Of a DNA stretch of 64,000 nt, positions 17,508-25,184 are shown one piece after another. The DNA comes from Proteobacteria bacterium UBA6503 (GTDB lineage Bacteria; Pseudomonadota; Alphaproteobacteria; UBA1280; UBA6503): contig DJLZ01000001.1 of NCBI GenBank assembly GCA_002436405.1, positions 620,713-684,712 on the forward strand, given 5' to 3'. The position numbers and the translations under genes are program-made. Position 1 is the stretch's first letter. The number at the start of each line of letters is the position of its first letter. The notes beneath the pieces are model-generated. The model did not search any database. It worked only from the letters and a program-made list of their open reading frames with translations, and had not been told where the DNA came from.

Positions 17508-18428
17508 ATGACACCTACGGTATTGGTTATCCTTGCCGTTTTCTGGGGTCTGATCTCTTTAGCTATCCTTAAGGTGCTTTTTGCCTTTTTCGGTCGCAAA
17601 GTCTCATTCCTGTATTTCTTCCCGCTGGCGATTATCGTGTACTTCGGTATTCCCGCGCTGGAAGACAATATGTCTCGCACCCTCGAGGCCCAGAACACGG
17701 TTAAGCTTTCCGAATGGGAAGCCAACCAGTGCGTTTCACCTGATGTGATTCGCCGCAGTGCTTTTATCGTGACCAACGCCCAGCGGCGCGGACACGGTAC
17801 TGGCTTCCTTCTTGAAGGGGGCATCATCGGCACCAACCGCCACGTTTACAATGCGTTCGGCGAAGACGCTGTCTTCATCGATTCGGAAGGTAATGCCCAG
17901 ACCCAGACGGTTGCCCACGTGGCTGACCCGAATAACGGTCCGGACCTTGCCTTTTACCGCATGACGACCGAAATGAAGGGCATGCGTGCGCTGCCCATCG
18001 CAACTGAAGCACCCCGCGTGGGTGAGCAGCTGCTCATCGTCGGTCAGAACTTCCGCCGCGAGCGTTTTTACGCTTCGGTGGTTGACTATCGTGGTTACGG
18101 AGACTCCATGATGGATGCTCCGATTGGCAAGCTTTCGCCGATTACCATTGCCTCGATGATTCCGGTGGGTATTTACCACCGCATCAACAACCCCGATTCG
18201 CTTGTCGATTCGGGTGGCATGGGTACCCCTGTCTACGCCGTTCATGGCGACGTCTTCCCCGGTAACTCGGGGTCGGCTGTTGTGAACTGCGCGGGCGAGG
18301 TTGTTGGCGTGCACTATGCTGGCCGCGGCTTTATCATGTTTGCTTTCGAGCACATGGGTTATGCCGTTGCGCTGGATGCGCTGAATGCTGAGCTCGACAA
18401 GATTCCCGCTGAGGAACCTGCCGAGTAA
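17508..18428 (+). CDS. Membrane-anchored trypsin-like serine protease (paralogue 2)
   Basis: Protein of 306 residues, homologous to its neighbours along its whole length. Two membrane helices (about 4-28 and 33-49) come before the protease domain. The triad is His112 (GTNRHVY), Asp146 (GPDLAFY) and Ser254 (GNSGSAV). The stretch around Ser is followed by VVNCAGEVVGVHYAGRG, almost the same as in paralogue 1. No PDZ domain. It is flanked by a leader before and a TAACGA-terminator after, so it can be transcribed on its own. Confidence 0.85.
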   Translation: MTPTVLVILAVFWGLISLAILKVLFAFFGRKVSFLYFFPLAIIVYFGIPALEDNMSRTLEAQNTVKLSEWEANQCVSPDVIRRSAFIVTNAQRRGHGTGFLLEGGIIGTNRHVYNAFGEDAVFIDSEGNAQTQTVAHVADPNNGPDLAFYRMTTEMKGMRALPIATEAPRVGEQLLIVGQNFRRERFYASVVDYRGYGDSMMDAPIGKLSPITIASMIPVGIYHRINNPDSLVDSGGMGTPVYAVHGDVFPGNSGSAVVNCAGEVVGVHYAGRGFIMFAFEHMGYAVALDALNAELDKIPAEEPAE

Positions 18429-18441
18429 CCCTTAACGAATT

Positions 18442-18472
18442 AAACCCCTGTGCTGATGCACAGGGGTTTTTT
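18442..18472 (+). terminator. Intrinsic terminator
   Basis: Perfect 12-bp stem (18442-18453 with 18458-18469), loop TGAT, then T-run. TAACGA at 18433-18438 just precedes it. Confidence 0.9.
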
Positions 18473-18473
18473 C

Positions 18474-18579
18474 TTGTGCTAGGGGCAGGGCACCTGTATA
18501 CAAAATAGAGATACTTCATCATCTTCTTCTTTTTATTCTTTATATTTCCTGATTTGTGGAGAGGCCCTAGGGCCGCATT
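18474..18579 (+). promoter_or_regulatory. Promoter and pyrimidine-rich leader of protease 3
   Basis: TTGTGC (18474-18479), 17 bases, TATACA (18497-18502). A C/T-rich leader covers 18515-18553. A GGAGAGG ribosome-like site lies 17-23 bases before the ATG, farther than usual. Confidence 0.6.
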
Positions 18580-19602
18580 ATGCAACTCTTTGCACGCTTT
18601 GTTGCAGGGGGTATCCCTGCATTCTTTCTGCTTTTAATCGGTTTTGCCCTCAACGGCCTGACCTCGCTTACCCTCTCACCGGTGCTGATGTTTTACAGCG
18701 CTGTGGTTTTTGTGGTTGGCTTTGTGTTGCTGACAATCCGTTTGGAAAAACGGGCCGAAAGCAACCTCATCCGCCGTAATAACGCCGCACTTGAGGCTTG
18801 GGTGGCTGAAGGTCATGTTTCGCCCGATGCCGTACGAGACAGTGTTTTTCTGGTGAAAAACCTCAAGAAAAACTGCATGGGCACAGCCTTTTTGCTGGCA
18901 GATGGCACGATTGTGTCAAACCGCCATGTGGTGGATGCTTCCAAAAGTGTCATCCTGCAAAACTACGCTGAATACAACGCCGCTTGGAAAACCCCCGGCA
19001 AGCTGACGCGCATCACCCATGTGGCTGATCGCAAAACGGGGCCTGATATTGCCACCCTTGATGGGGCGGCATACAAGGCCTCGGGCATGCAGGGTTTGCC
19101 GCTGGCAGCTGAAATGCCAAAGCCTGGCGATAAGCTGCTTATTGTTGGCCAAAACGGTCGGCGTGCACGCTTTCATCAAACGGTTGTGACCGTGGATGAG
19201 GTAGGCAAGATGAGTGCACTCCGCCCGAAAAAGACGCTTCTCGGCCGCTATCTGTGGGCGATTCGTTTCTTTTTCTACCGCCTTAAGGGCGGTGGCGTTT
19301 CGGATGCTGGCACCCGCTTGGGTGTGGGCTATTCGTACCGTGGCGATTGCTCGTTCGGTAACTCAGGCTCGGCCGTGGTGAATACCAAGGGCGAGGTTGT
19401 GGGCGTCAACTATGCGGGTCATCCGTACTATGTTTTCGCTAGCGAATGCATCGGCTTTGGTGCAGGGCTCGTGGCCTTGAAGGATGAACTTCATACCGCC
19501 AAAACCAAGCCCAATGCACCGTCGCCGCAGCCGCCCAAACCCAAGGTGAACCCCATCAAGGTTTACTTTGATTGGCAAGAGCGCTACGGCCGTTGGCAGT
19601 AA
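18580..19602 (+). CDS. Membrane-anchored trypsin-like serine protease (paralogue 3)
   Basis: Largest of the three (340 residues). Two membrane helices (about 10-28 and 34-54), then the protease domain with His116 (SNRHVVD), Asp156 (GPDIATL) and Ser262 (GNSGSAV). It differs by a basic insertion around residues 205-240 and a Pro/Lys-rich C-terminal tail from about residue 310, ending YGRWQ. The tail may bind a partner. The conserved Cys of the NCAGEVVGV motif is replaced (NTKGEVVGV). Confidence 0.83.
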   Translation: MQLFARFVAGGIPAFFLLLIGFALNGLTSLTLSPVLMFYSAVVFVVGFVLLTIRLEKRAESNLIRRNNAALEAWVAEGHVSPDAVRDSVFLVKNLKKNCMGTAFLLADGTIVSNRHVVDASKSVILQNYAEYNAAWKTPGKLTRITHVADRKTGPDIATLDGAAYKASGMQGLPLAAEMPKPGDKLLIVGQNGRRARFHQTVVTVDEVGKMSALRPKKTLLGRYLWAIRFFFYRLKGGGVSDAGTRLGVGYSYRGDCSFGNSGSAVVNTKGEVVGVNYAGHPYYVFASECIGFGAGLVALKDELHTAKTKPNAPSPQPPKPKVNPIKVYFDWQERYGRWQ

Positions 19603-19620
19603 GCTGAAAACCTTTAACGT

Positions 19621-19657
19621 AAAAACCCCGCATGATGTATGTCATGCGGGGTTTTTT
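19621..19657 (+). terminator. Intrinsic terminator
   Basis: 15-bp perfect stem (19621-19635 with 19642-19656), 6-base loop, T7. TAACGT, a variant of the cassette motif, directly precedes it. Confidence 0.9.
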
Positions 19658-19772
19658 TATGTGCTCAAATGTACGCAAAAATCGCCCGCAAATGCTTGAA
19701 AAAAGCATATATCCTGTTAATATAACCTCGCTTAAAAGCATACTGAATGTCAGACGAGAAAGAGATTTTATT

Positions 19773-21575
19773 ATGACCAACCCATACCGCAGCCACACAT
19801 GTGGCGAATTGACCGCTAAACATATTGACGAAACCGTCACCCTTTCAGGCTGGATTTACCGCCGCCGCGACCACGGTGGTGTGGTGTTTATTGACCTGCG
19901 CGACCACTACGGCGTAACACAGGTTGTGTTCCACCCAGAGAGCAAATGCATTGATAAAATCTCACACCTTTCACTTGAGAGCGTGATTAAAATCACTGGT
20001 AAAGTGATTGCTCGTGCTGACGAACAGAAGAACGACAAACTCGCCACTGGCGAAATTGAAATTGACGTTAAAGACGTTGAGATTCTTTCAAAAGTTGACA
20101 GCCTTCCATGGGCTATCGCTGACGAAAGTATCCCTGAAGATCTTCGCTTGCAGTACCGCTACCTTGACCTACGTCGTGAAAAACTACACGCGAACATTAA
20201 CCTTCGCTCTGACATTATTTCTTCAATTCGCCGCCGCATGTGGGACATGGGCTTCCGCGAATTCCAAACACCAATTCTAACAGCATCTTCACCTGAAGGC
20301 GCACGTGACTTTTTGGTTCCAAGCCGTCTGCACCCAGGTAAGTTTTACGCATTGCCACAAGCACCACAGCAGTTCAAGCAGCTGTTGATGATGTCAGGCT
20401 TTGATAAGTACTTCCAAATTGCACCGTGCTTCCGTGATGAAGACCCTCGTGCTGACCGTAGCCCGGGTGAGTTCTACCAGCTTGATATGGAAATGAGCTT
20501 CGTAACTCAAGAAGACGTATTTGCCGTAACCGAAAGCGTTGTTGGCGGTATCTTTGAAGAATTCGGTAACAAGAAAATCATCACCGGTACTGACAGCAGC
20601 AAGTTTGTGCGCATCCCGTTTGAAGAGTCTCTTCTGAAATACGGTACCGACAAACCTGACCTTCGTAACCCAATCGAAGTTGTTGACGTATCAGAAACTT
20701 TCGCAGCGAGCGACTTTAAAGCCTTTGCGGGCGTTGTTGCTAAAGGCGGCGTTGTACGTGCTATCCCGGCGCCGGGTGCAGCTGCACAACCACGTAGCTG
20801 GTTCGATAAAGTTGTAGGCTACGCCACAGGCGAACTAGGTGCTGGTGGCCTTGGCTACATTACTCAAACTGAAGAAGGCGAATTTAAAGGCCCAATCGCC
20901 AAGTTCCTAACCCAAGAGCAAATCGAAAGCATTTTCGCTGACGCTAAAGCTGGTAAGGGCGACGTTGTGTTCTTTATGGCGTGTACAAAACACGAAATCA
21001 TGCGCTTTGTTGGCCCAGTACGTACACGTATTGGTAACGACCTTGGCTTGATTGAAGAAGGCGTGTTCAAGTTCTGCTGGATTGTAGACTTCCCAATGTT
21101 TGAATACGACGACGAGAACGACAAAATTGACTTCTCACACAACCCATTCTCAATGCCACAAGGCGGTATGGAAGCCCTAGAGACTATGGACCCTCTAGAT
21201 ATTAAAGCATTCCAATACGACGCTGTGTGTAACGGTTTTGAACTTTCTTCAGGTGCAATTCGTAACCACCGCCCTGAAATTATGTACAAAGCTTTTGAAA
21301 TGGCTGGCTACACCCGTAGCGATGTTGACGTAAACTTTGCAGGCATGATTAACGCGTTTAAATACGGTGCCCCTCCACACGGTGGTATTGCACCAGGTAT
21401 CGACCGTATGGTGATGCTGATTGCAGACGTGCCAAACATCCGCGAAATTATTGCGTTCCCAATGAACCAGCGTGCTCAAGACTTGATGATGAACGCGCCT
21501 TCAGAGGTAAAACCAGAGCAACTTCGCGAACTAAACGTGAAAATTAACCTACCTCCGAAAGCGCTCGCTGTTTAA
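19773..21575 (+). CDS. aspS: Aspartyl-tRNA synthetase
   Basis: Class IIb synthetase that charges tRNA with aspartate. The start MTNPYRSHTCGEL at 19773 is chosen over an upstream in-frame ATG because it follows GAGAAAGAG and aligns with family N-termini; this gives 600 residues, normal for bacterial AspRS. Visible parts: OB-fold anticodon domain (GWIYRRRDHGGVVFIDLRD), motif 2 FRDEDPRADR, the GEFYQLDMEMSF segment, the bacterial GAD insertion (about 290-420) and motif 3 GIAPGIDRMVML. Codon use is TCA/CTA/GAA-rich, in contrast to the cassette genes on both sides. Whether it also charges tRNA-Asn cannot be read here. Confidence 0.97.
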   Translation: MTNPYRSHTCGELTAKHIDETVTLSGWIYRRRDHGGVVFIDLRDHYGVTQVVFHPESKCIDKISHLSLESVIKITGKVIARADEQKNDKLATGEIEIDVKDVEILSKVDSLPWAIADESIPEDLRLQYRYLDLRREKLHANINLRSDIISSIRRRMWDMGFREFQTPILTASSPEGARDFLVPSRLHPGKFYALPQAPQQFKQLLMMSGFDKYFQIAPCFRDEDPRADRSPGEFYQLDMEMSFVTQEDVFAVTESVVGGIFEEFGNKKIITGTDSSKFVRIPFEESLLKYGTDKPDLRNPIEVVDVSETFAASDFKAFAGVVAKGGVVRAIPAPGAAAQPRSWFDKVVGYATGELGAGGLGYITQTEEGEFKGPIAKFLTQEQIESIFADAKAGKGDVVFFMACTKHEIMRFVGPVRTRIGNDLGLIEEGVFKFCWIVDFPMFEYDDENDKIDFSHNPFSMPQGGMEALETMDPLDIKAFQYDAVCNGFELSSGAIRNHRPEIMYKAFEMAGYTRSDVDVNFAGMINAFKYGAPPHGGIAPGIDRMVMLIADVPNIREIIAFPMNQRAQDLMMNAPSEVKPEQLRELNVKINLPPKALAV

Positions 21576-21592
21576 GGTAAGTTAAACCAAAT

Positions 21593-21634
21593 AAAAACAC
21601 CCCCGCAAAGTTATAACTGCGGGGGTGTTTTTTT
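21593..21634 (+). terminator. Intrinsic terminator of aspS
   Basis: 15-bp perfect stem (21593-21607 with 21618-21632), 10-base loop, T7. It lacks the TAACGA motif seen at cassette terminators. Confidence 0.88.
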
Positions 21635-21665
21635 ACGTTAACACTCTCAAATACCTATAAAAAAA

Positions 21666-21802
21666 TTGCATACACGTTATGGGTGAGGTATGGTGAACCA
21701 TTCAAAATTCATCTTTTCTTCTTTTTAAGTTTTCTAACTATCCACTTTTCTGACTCATTCTTTTCTCTTAAAGCGGGCACAATGCCCAAAGTGAGGATTA
21801 TC
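21666..21802 (+). promoter_or_regulatory. Promoter and pyrimidine-rich leader of the ExbB/ExbD-like operon
   Basis: TTGCAT (21666-21671), 17 bases, TATGGT (21689-21694). The leader 21706-21771 is strongly C/T-rich. GTGAGG 7-12 bases before the ATG at 21803 sets the start. Confidence 0.6.
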
Positions 21803-22645
21803 ATGTTCAATATCTTCAAGCGCTCTGCGCTGAAGGTTTCGACCGCTGTGGTCGGTGCAACTGTGGGTCTGGTAGCTGTGATGCTGCTGGGTTTCCACTT
21901 CGGCATCTTCCAGCAGTTCATCCCCAATGATGGTACGCTTCTGGCGTTCATCGGGTTCATCGGTGTCATGTTCGTGTGGGGGCTTTTTGCCTCTGTTCGT
22001 CGTGGCCGTCGCATTGACGCTGAGCGTCAGGCACTGATGCTGGTCGAAGACCTTCTCGAAACCAAAGACTCCCAGTCCACCAAGGTCAGTGCCCTTCTGA
22101 AGGGTGAGCTGTTCATGGATGCCGGCCTCGAAAACACTCGTGTGGCCCGTTTCTTTGCCGGTATGGCCCGTTCGAAGGAAGTTAACCCTTCGTACTACGT
22201 GGACATTGAGCGTCACATCGCCGCACTTGGCGATAACCTTGCCAATGACCTTTCGGGTCTGGCTGAAGGCGCTTCGTCGCAGACGAAGTACGGCTTCATC
22301 GGGACGCTGGTGGGTATCGTTATTGGTCTTGCGACCTTTGACGTCTCGGCTGTTCAGGGCGGTGCTGCGGAAGCGGCAACGGTTCTGGGTGTGCTGATGA
22401 CGGGTATCGGTATCGCTGTTCTGACCACTGTGGTCGGTCTGATCGGTGCGACTGTTCTTCGGAAAGTCCACTTCTACCTCGAAGGTGAATCCATAAATCT
22501 CGTGTCGCGGCTCAAGGAGCTGACCATGGGTGAAGTGGAGCCGGTACTGAACGCGTCCGCTTCGTCGGGCATGGTAAAGGTTCGCCTTGACCAGTTCGGT
22601 ATCAACCCGGTCACCCCTTGTGGCAACAACCCCGTAGGAGGCTAA
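21803..22645 (+). CDS. MotA/TolQ/ExbB-like membrane channel protein
   Basis: Protein of 280 residues. Start MFNIFKRSALK at 21803 is supported by GTGAGG upstream; the longer frame runs back through the pyrimidine leader. Two helices near the N-terminus (about 11-33 and 44-62), a cytosolic helical region, then two more helices. The last pair reads TKYGFIGTLVGIVIGLATF and MTGIGIAVLTTVVGLIGATV, which match the MotA_ExbB domain (GLIGTVxGxixxF and a TTxxGLxxA helix). In ExbB, TolQ and MotA these line a proton path. First gene of a three-gene operon; the next product looks like the ExbD-type partner. Confidence 0.75.
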   Translation: MFNIFKRSALKVSTAVVGATVGLVAVMLLGFHFGIFQQFIPNDGTLLAFIGFIGVMFVWGLFASVRRGRRIDAERQALMLVEDLLETKDSQSTKVSALLKGELFMDAGLENTRVARFFAGMARSKEVNPSYYVDIERHIAALGDNLANDLSGLAEGASSQTKYGFIGTLVGIVIGLATFDVSAVQGGAAEAATVLGVLMTGIGIAVLTTVVGLIGATVLRKVHFYLEGESINLVSRLKELTMGEVEPVLNASASSGMVKVRLDQFGINPVTPCGNNPVGG

Positions 22646-22647
22646 TT

Positions 22648-23352
22648 ATGCGTCGTAATAACAACGACGACAGCACCTTCAACGATGTTGCCTCCGACCT
22701 TCCGTTCATTCTGTTCGTCGTCACGCTGCTTATGCTTGCCGTGGCGATGCTTTGGATGAACCCGGTTGCAGTGCCTGTGGAACCGCAAGACAACAGCATT
22801 CGTGTTGAAGTCGAGTGGGACTATGGCCTGACGGAACGTGAGCCGACCTCTGCTTCTGACCAGCGCCGCATTGAGGCACTGGAACGAGAAGAGGAGACGC
22901 TGCGTCCGGGTCACTCGAGGGCCGACATCGACCTTTGGGTCTGTCAGATCGAACCCACGCGTGAGTGCATCGGGTATAACACCCCGAACCGCCAAACGCC
23001 GCTTTTCAAGCTCGACACCGATGACCTCGGTTGGAACGGCCGTGACGCCAAAGACGACAGAAACGTCGAAATTGTCACGGGCCGCCGTACCGAACTGCCC
23101 GCGGGCACGTACGTGGTCAACGTGCATCTGTATTCGCCTCGCAGCGAGCAGATGCCGGTTGTTGCCTATGTGAAGGTTCTCGTCAACGAGGGCCGACCCA
23201 ATCAGGTAACGCTCGAACGTCGGATTGAATTCACCCATCGGGGCGAAGAGCAGAATGCGTTTATGTTTGAAGTCGACTCGGAAGGCAACGTTGTTGCTGG
23301 CTCGGTCGTCGAAGGCATGGACAGCATGTGCATCGCCACCTGCCGTTACTAA
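22648..23352 (+). CDS. ExbD-like single-pass protein with a novel exported domain
   Basis: Protein of 234 residues; ATG at 22648 follows GGAGG. A short N-terminus (RRNNNDDSTFNDVASD) leads into one helix, LPFILFVVTLLMLAVAMLW. An Asp just before the helix is where ExbD, TolR and MotB carry their proton-binding Asp, which suggests the same role (inference). The rest differs from ExbD/TolR: a coiled segment, then a beta-rich domain with two Cys pairs (VCQIEPTRECIG and MCIATCRY). It starts 2 bases after the channel gene, as in exbB-exbD pairs. No peptidoglycan-binding OmpA motif is seen. Confidence 0.6.
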   Translation: MRRNNNDDSTFNDVASDLPFILFVVTLLMLAVAMLWMNPVAVPVEPQDNSIRVEVEWDYGLTEREPTSASDQRRIEALEREEETLRPGHSRADIDLWVCQIEPTRECIGYNTPNRQTPLFKLDTDDLGWNGRDAKDDRNVEIVTGRRTELPAGTYVVNVHLYSPRSEQMPVVAYVKVLVNEGRPNQVTLERRIEFTHRGEEQNAFMFEVDSEGNVVAGSVVEGMDSMCIATCRY

Positions 23353-23365
23353 GGAGGACTGAAAC

Positions 23366-24169
23366 ATGTTTACAGAACTCTTTTCCACGGACGGTGTGAA
23401 CTACATCATGGCCTTGGTGGCTATCCTGGCTTTTGCATTGTTTGCAGGGCTGGTGGTCATCATGCTCAACGATACTGCTCGTAAGTACTTTCAAAAGGCA
23501 GCTTTCCCGCTGCTGATTGTAACCGCGGCGACGTTTGTCGTGGTTGAGGTGTTTATCCTCATGGTACCAGGCGAAGCGTATGAGCAAGGCTACAGTGACG
23601 CAATCGGTCGCCCCGATGGTACGTGTCCGGTTTTCCGGACTGATGCCAACGGAGACCTGATTCTGTCGGATGAAAACGGACAGGCCGAAAAGAACCAGTA
23701 CAAGCTGGTTGGTCGTCCCGTGGTTTTGGCTGGCGATGGAGAAATCCATCTTTGGCTGTCGAACCGCGATGTTTTCGAAGACGGCACGCATTTGTGCAAG
23801 CTGCCCCTGACCGCGCGGAATGCACGGTTTGCGGAGCAGGCAACTCAGGCTTGGGACAACCTTCATGGTGAACCGGGCTCGGGTGAAGAACTGCGCGAAC
23901 TGCGTGAGCAAGCTGAACAGAACGGCCAGCAGGGCCAAGGTCAAGGACAGGGACAACCTGGACAAGGTAATGGCCAAGTTCCTGATATCGTCGTCGAGCT
24001 GCCGAACCAGCAGCAAGATGGTGAGTCTGGCGGTGATGAAGGCAACGCTGAACAGCAAGGCGAAGGTGAAGGCGAACCAGGTGAGGGCAACATGCCCTAC
24101 GACCAGCAGAGCGATGGCTCTGTGACGATTCGTCCGCCCGAAGCTAATGCTGATAAGCAGCGCCGTTAA
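23366..24169 (+). CDS. Two-TM protein with Gln/Gly/Glu-rich tail
   Basis: Protein of 267 residues; GGAGGA lies 8 bases before the start. Two helices (about 14-34 and 45-66), then a domain with two Cys (GTCPVF and HLCKLPL) predicted outside the cytosol, an acidic helix, and a low-complexity tail rich in Gln, Gly and Glu (about 190-250). Third gene of the operon, so probably a third subunit of the ExbB/ExbD-like complex. No family recognised. Confidence 0.6.
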   Translation: MFTELFSTDGVNYIMALVAILAFALFAGLVVIMLNDTARKYFQKAAFPLLIVTAATFVVVEVFILMVPGEAYEQGYSDAIGRPDGTCPVFRTDANGDLILSDENGQAEKNQYKLVGRPVVLAGDGEIHLWLSNRDVFEDGTHLCKLPLTARNARFAEQATQAWDNLHGEPGSGEELRELREQAEQNGQQGQGQGQGQPGQGNGQVPDIVVELPNQQQDGESGGDEGNAEQQGEGEGEPGEGNMPYDQQSDGSVTIRPPEANADKQRR

Positions 24170-24210
24170 TCGCAAACGGATGCGTTCACATTTAAACAAC
24201 TAACGACTAA

Positions 24211-24239
24211 GGGTCCCACTTCGGTGGGGCCCTTTTTTT
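24211..24239 (+). terminator. Intrinsic terminator
   Basis: 9-bp stem with one G-T pair (24211-24219 with 24224-24232), loop TTCG, T7. TAACGA at 24201-24206 precedes it. Confidence 0.88.
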
Positions 24240-24249
24240 GTGGTCAAAA

Positions 24250-24327
24250 CCCTGAATTTTTCGTATGTTAGGGCATCTAATTTATTATCTTATTTTCTTT
24301 TTTACCTCCTCTCATAAAGGACGCATC
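24250..24327 (+). promoter_or_regulatory. Promoter region and pyrimidine-rich leader
   Basis: TATGTT near 24264 may be a -10; the -35 is unclear. The leader (24275-24315) is T/C-rich and ends in an AAAGGA ribosome site. Confidence 0.4.
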
Positions 24328-24882
24328 ATGCGTATTAACTCTCCCGAGTCGATCCGTCGTGCACGGCTCGCGCTCGAAAAATATGGCAGCTACGACAACA
24401 TCAAAAAAGAAGGTCGTATCCGCTCAAACATGTTCGTTGCCCGTACGCCGCTGCGTATGGTCAGTCGCCCCTCTATTGGGACTGGCTTCAACGGCATCCA
24501 GTTCATGGTTCAGTTCATCAAAGATGATGATGACCGTGGTTTTTACGTGATTCGCGGTGAAGGTGTCGGCGTCAACGGTGAAAACCTCGACAACCGTGGC
24601 CACATGATCAGCGAAGAAACTGTCCGCCGTAAGGGGCTGTTTCGTAAAGCCATCTACACCTACCTTGCCTACATGCGTAACAATGCTGATACCCGTGCCT
24701 TTGCTGAAGAAGCACAGGCCGCGTGGGATAAGCATAAGGATGATATTGAAAAAGGTCTGGTTGAAGTGCTGGTTTGCCTGCCGACCCCCGCCGAAGGTAA
24801 TGATACCCGCGGCTATGGCAAGGGCAGTGTGATTGTGCAGCCAACGGCTGAAGCTAAGGCTGAAGCTGGAAGGAAGCGCTAA
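24328..24882 (+). CDS. Hypothetical protein with an N-terminal EKYGSYDNI motif
   Basis: Soluble protein of 184 residues. The start MRINSPESIRRAR at 24328 follows AAAGGA; the longer frame translates the leader. The N-terminal helix contains ALEKYGSYDNIKKE, and the next gene's product has a similar RAAEKVGGYDKLIEL, so the two share a short motif. The middle looks beta-rich, the C-terminus helical and basic. No known domain. The stop overlaps the next start (TAATG), so translation is probably coupled. Confidence 0.62.
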   Translation: MRINSPESIRRARLALEKYGSYDNIKKEGRIRSNMFVARTPLRMVSRPSIGTGFNGIQFMVQFIKDDDDRGFYVIRGEGVGVNGENLDNRGHMISEETVRRKGLFRKAIYTYLAYMRNNADTRAFAEEAQAAWDKHKDDIEKGLVEVLVCLPTPAEGNDTRGYGKGSVIVQPTAEAKAEAGRKR

Positions 24883-25070
24883 TGGCAGGCCGTGTACCGC
24901 CCATTCAGCCGCTTTCAGTAGCGCAGCAAAACCGTATTGCACGGGCAGCCGAAAAGGTTGGCGGCTATGATAAGCTGATTGAGCTTGAGCGCGAAAGGCG
25001 TGAAAAGCTTCGTCGTGAAAAGGCACAAAAGAAAGCCGAAGAGGCTGCCAAAAACGACAAAAACAAATAA
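24882..25070 (+). CDS. Small basic helical protein
   Basis: Protein of 62 residues overlapping the previous stop by one base. It has the shared AAEKVGGYDKL motif followed by a highly charged helix rich in Arg, Lys, Glu and Ala to the end. It may be a partner of the protein before it. Its stop codon lies inside a TAACGA motif ahead of the terminator. Confidence 0.62.
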   Translation: MAGRVPPIQPLSVAQQNRIARAAEKVGGYDKLIELERERREKLRREKAQKKAEEAAKNDKNK

Positions 25071-25078
25071 CGAATTTT

Positions 25079-25116
25079 AGCCCCACCAAAGTGTAAAAAC
25101 TTGGTGGGGCTTTTTT
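25079..25116 (+). terminator. Intrinsic terminator
   Basis: 11-bp perfect stem (25079-25089 with 25101-25111), then T6. Confidence 0.88.
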
Positions 25117-25184
25117 GTTTATTCTCTTTTATTCTGCGCTAAAAACCTTAAAATAAAGCCACAATAAAAAAGGTATTCACATTC

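Noticed and set aside
16380..19602. DegP/DegS orthologues
   Set aside because: No PDZ domain and two anchor helices instead of one signal peptide or single anchor.
21803..24169. Zorya-type defence (ZorAB)
   Set aside because: The channel protein lacks the long cytosolic tail of ZorA, the partner lacks an OmpA-like domain, and no zorC, zorD or zorE gene follows.
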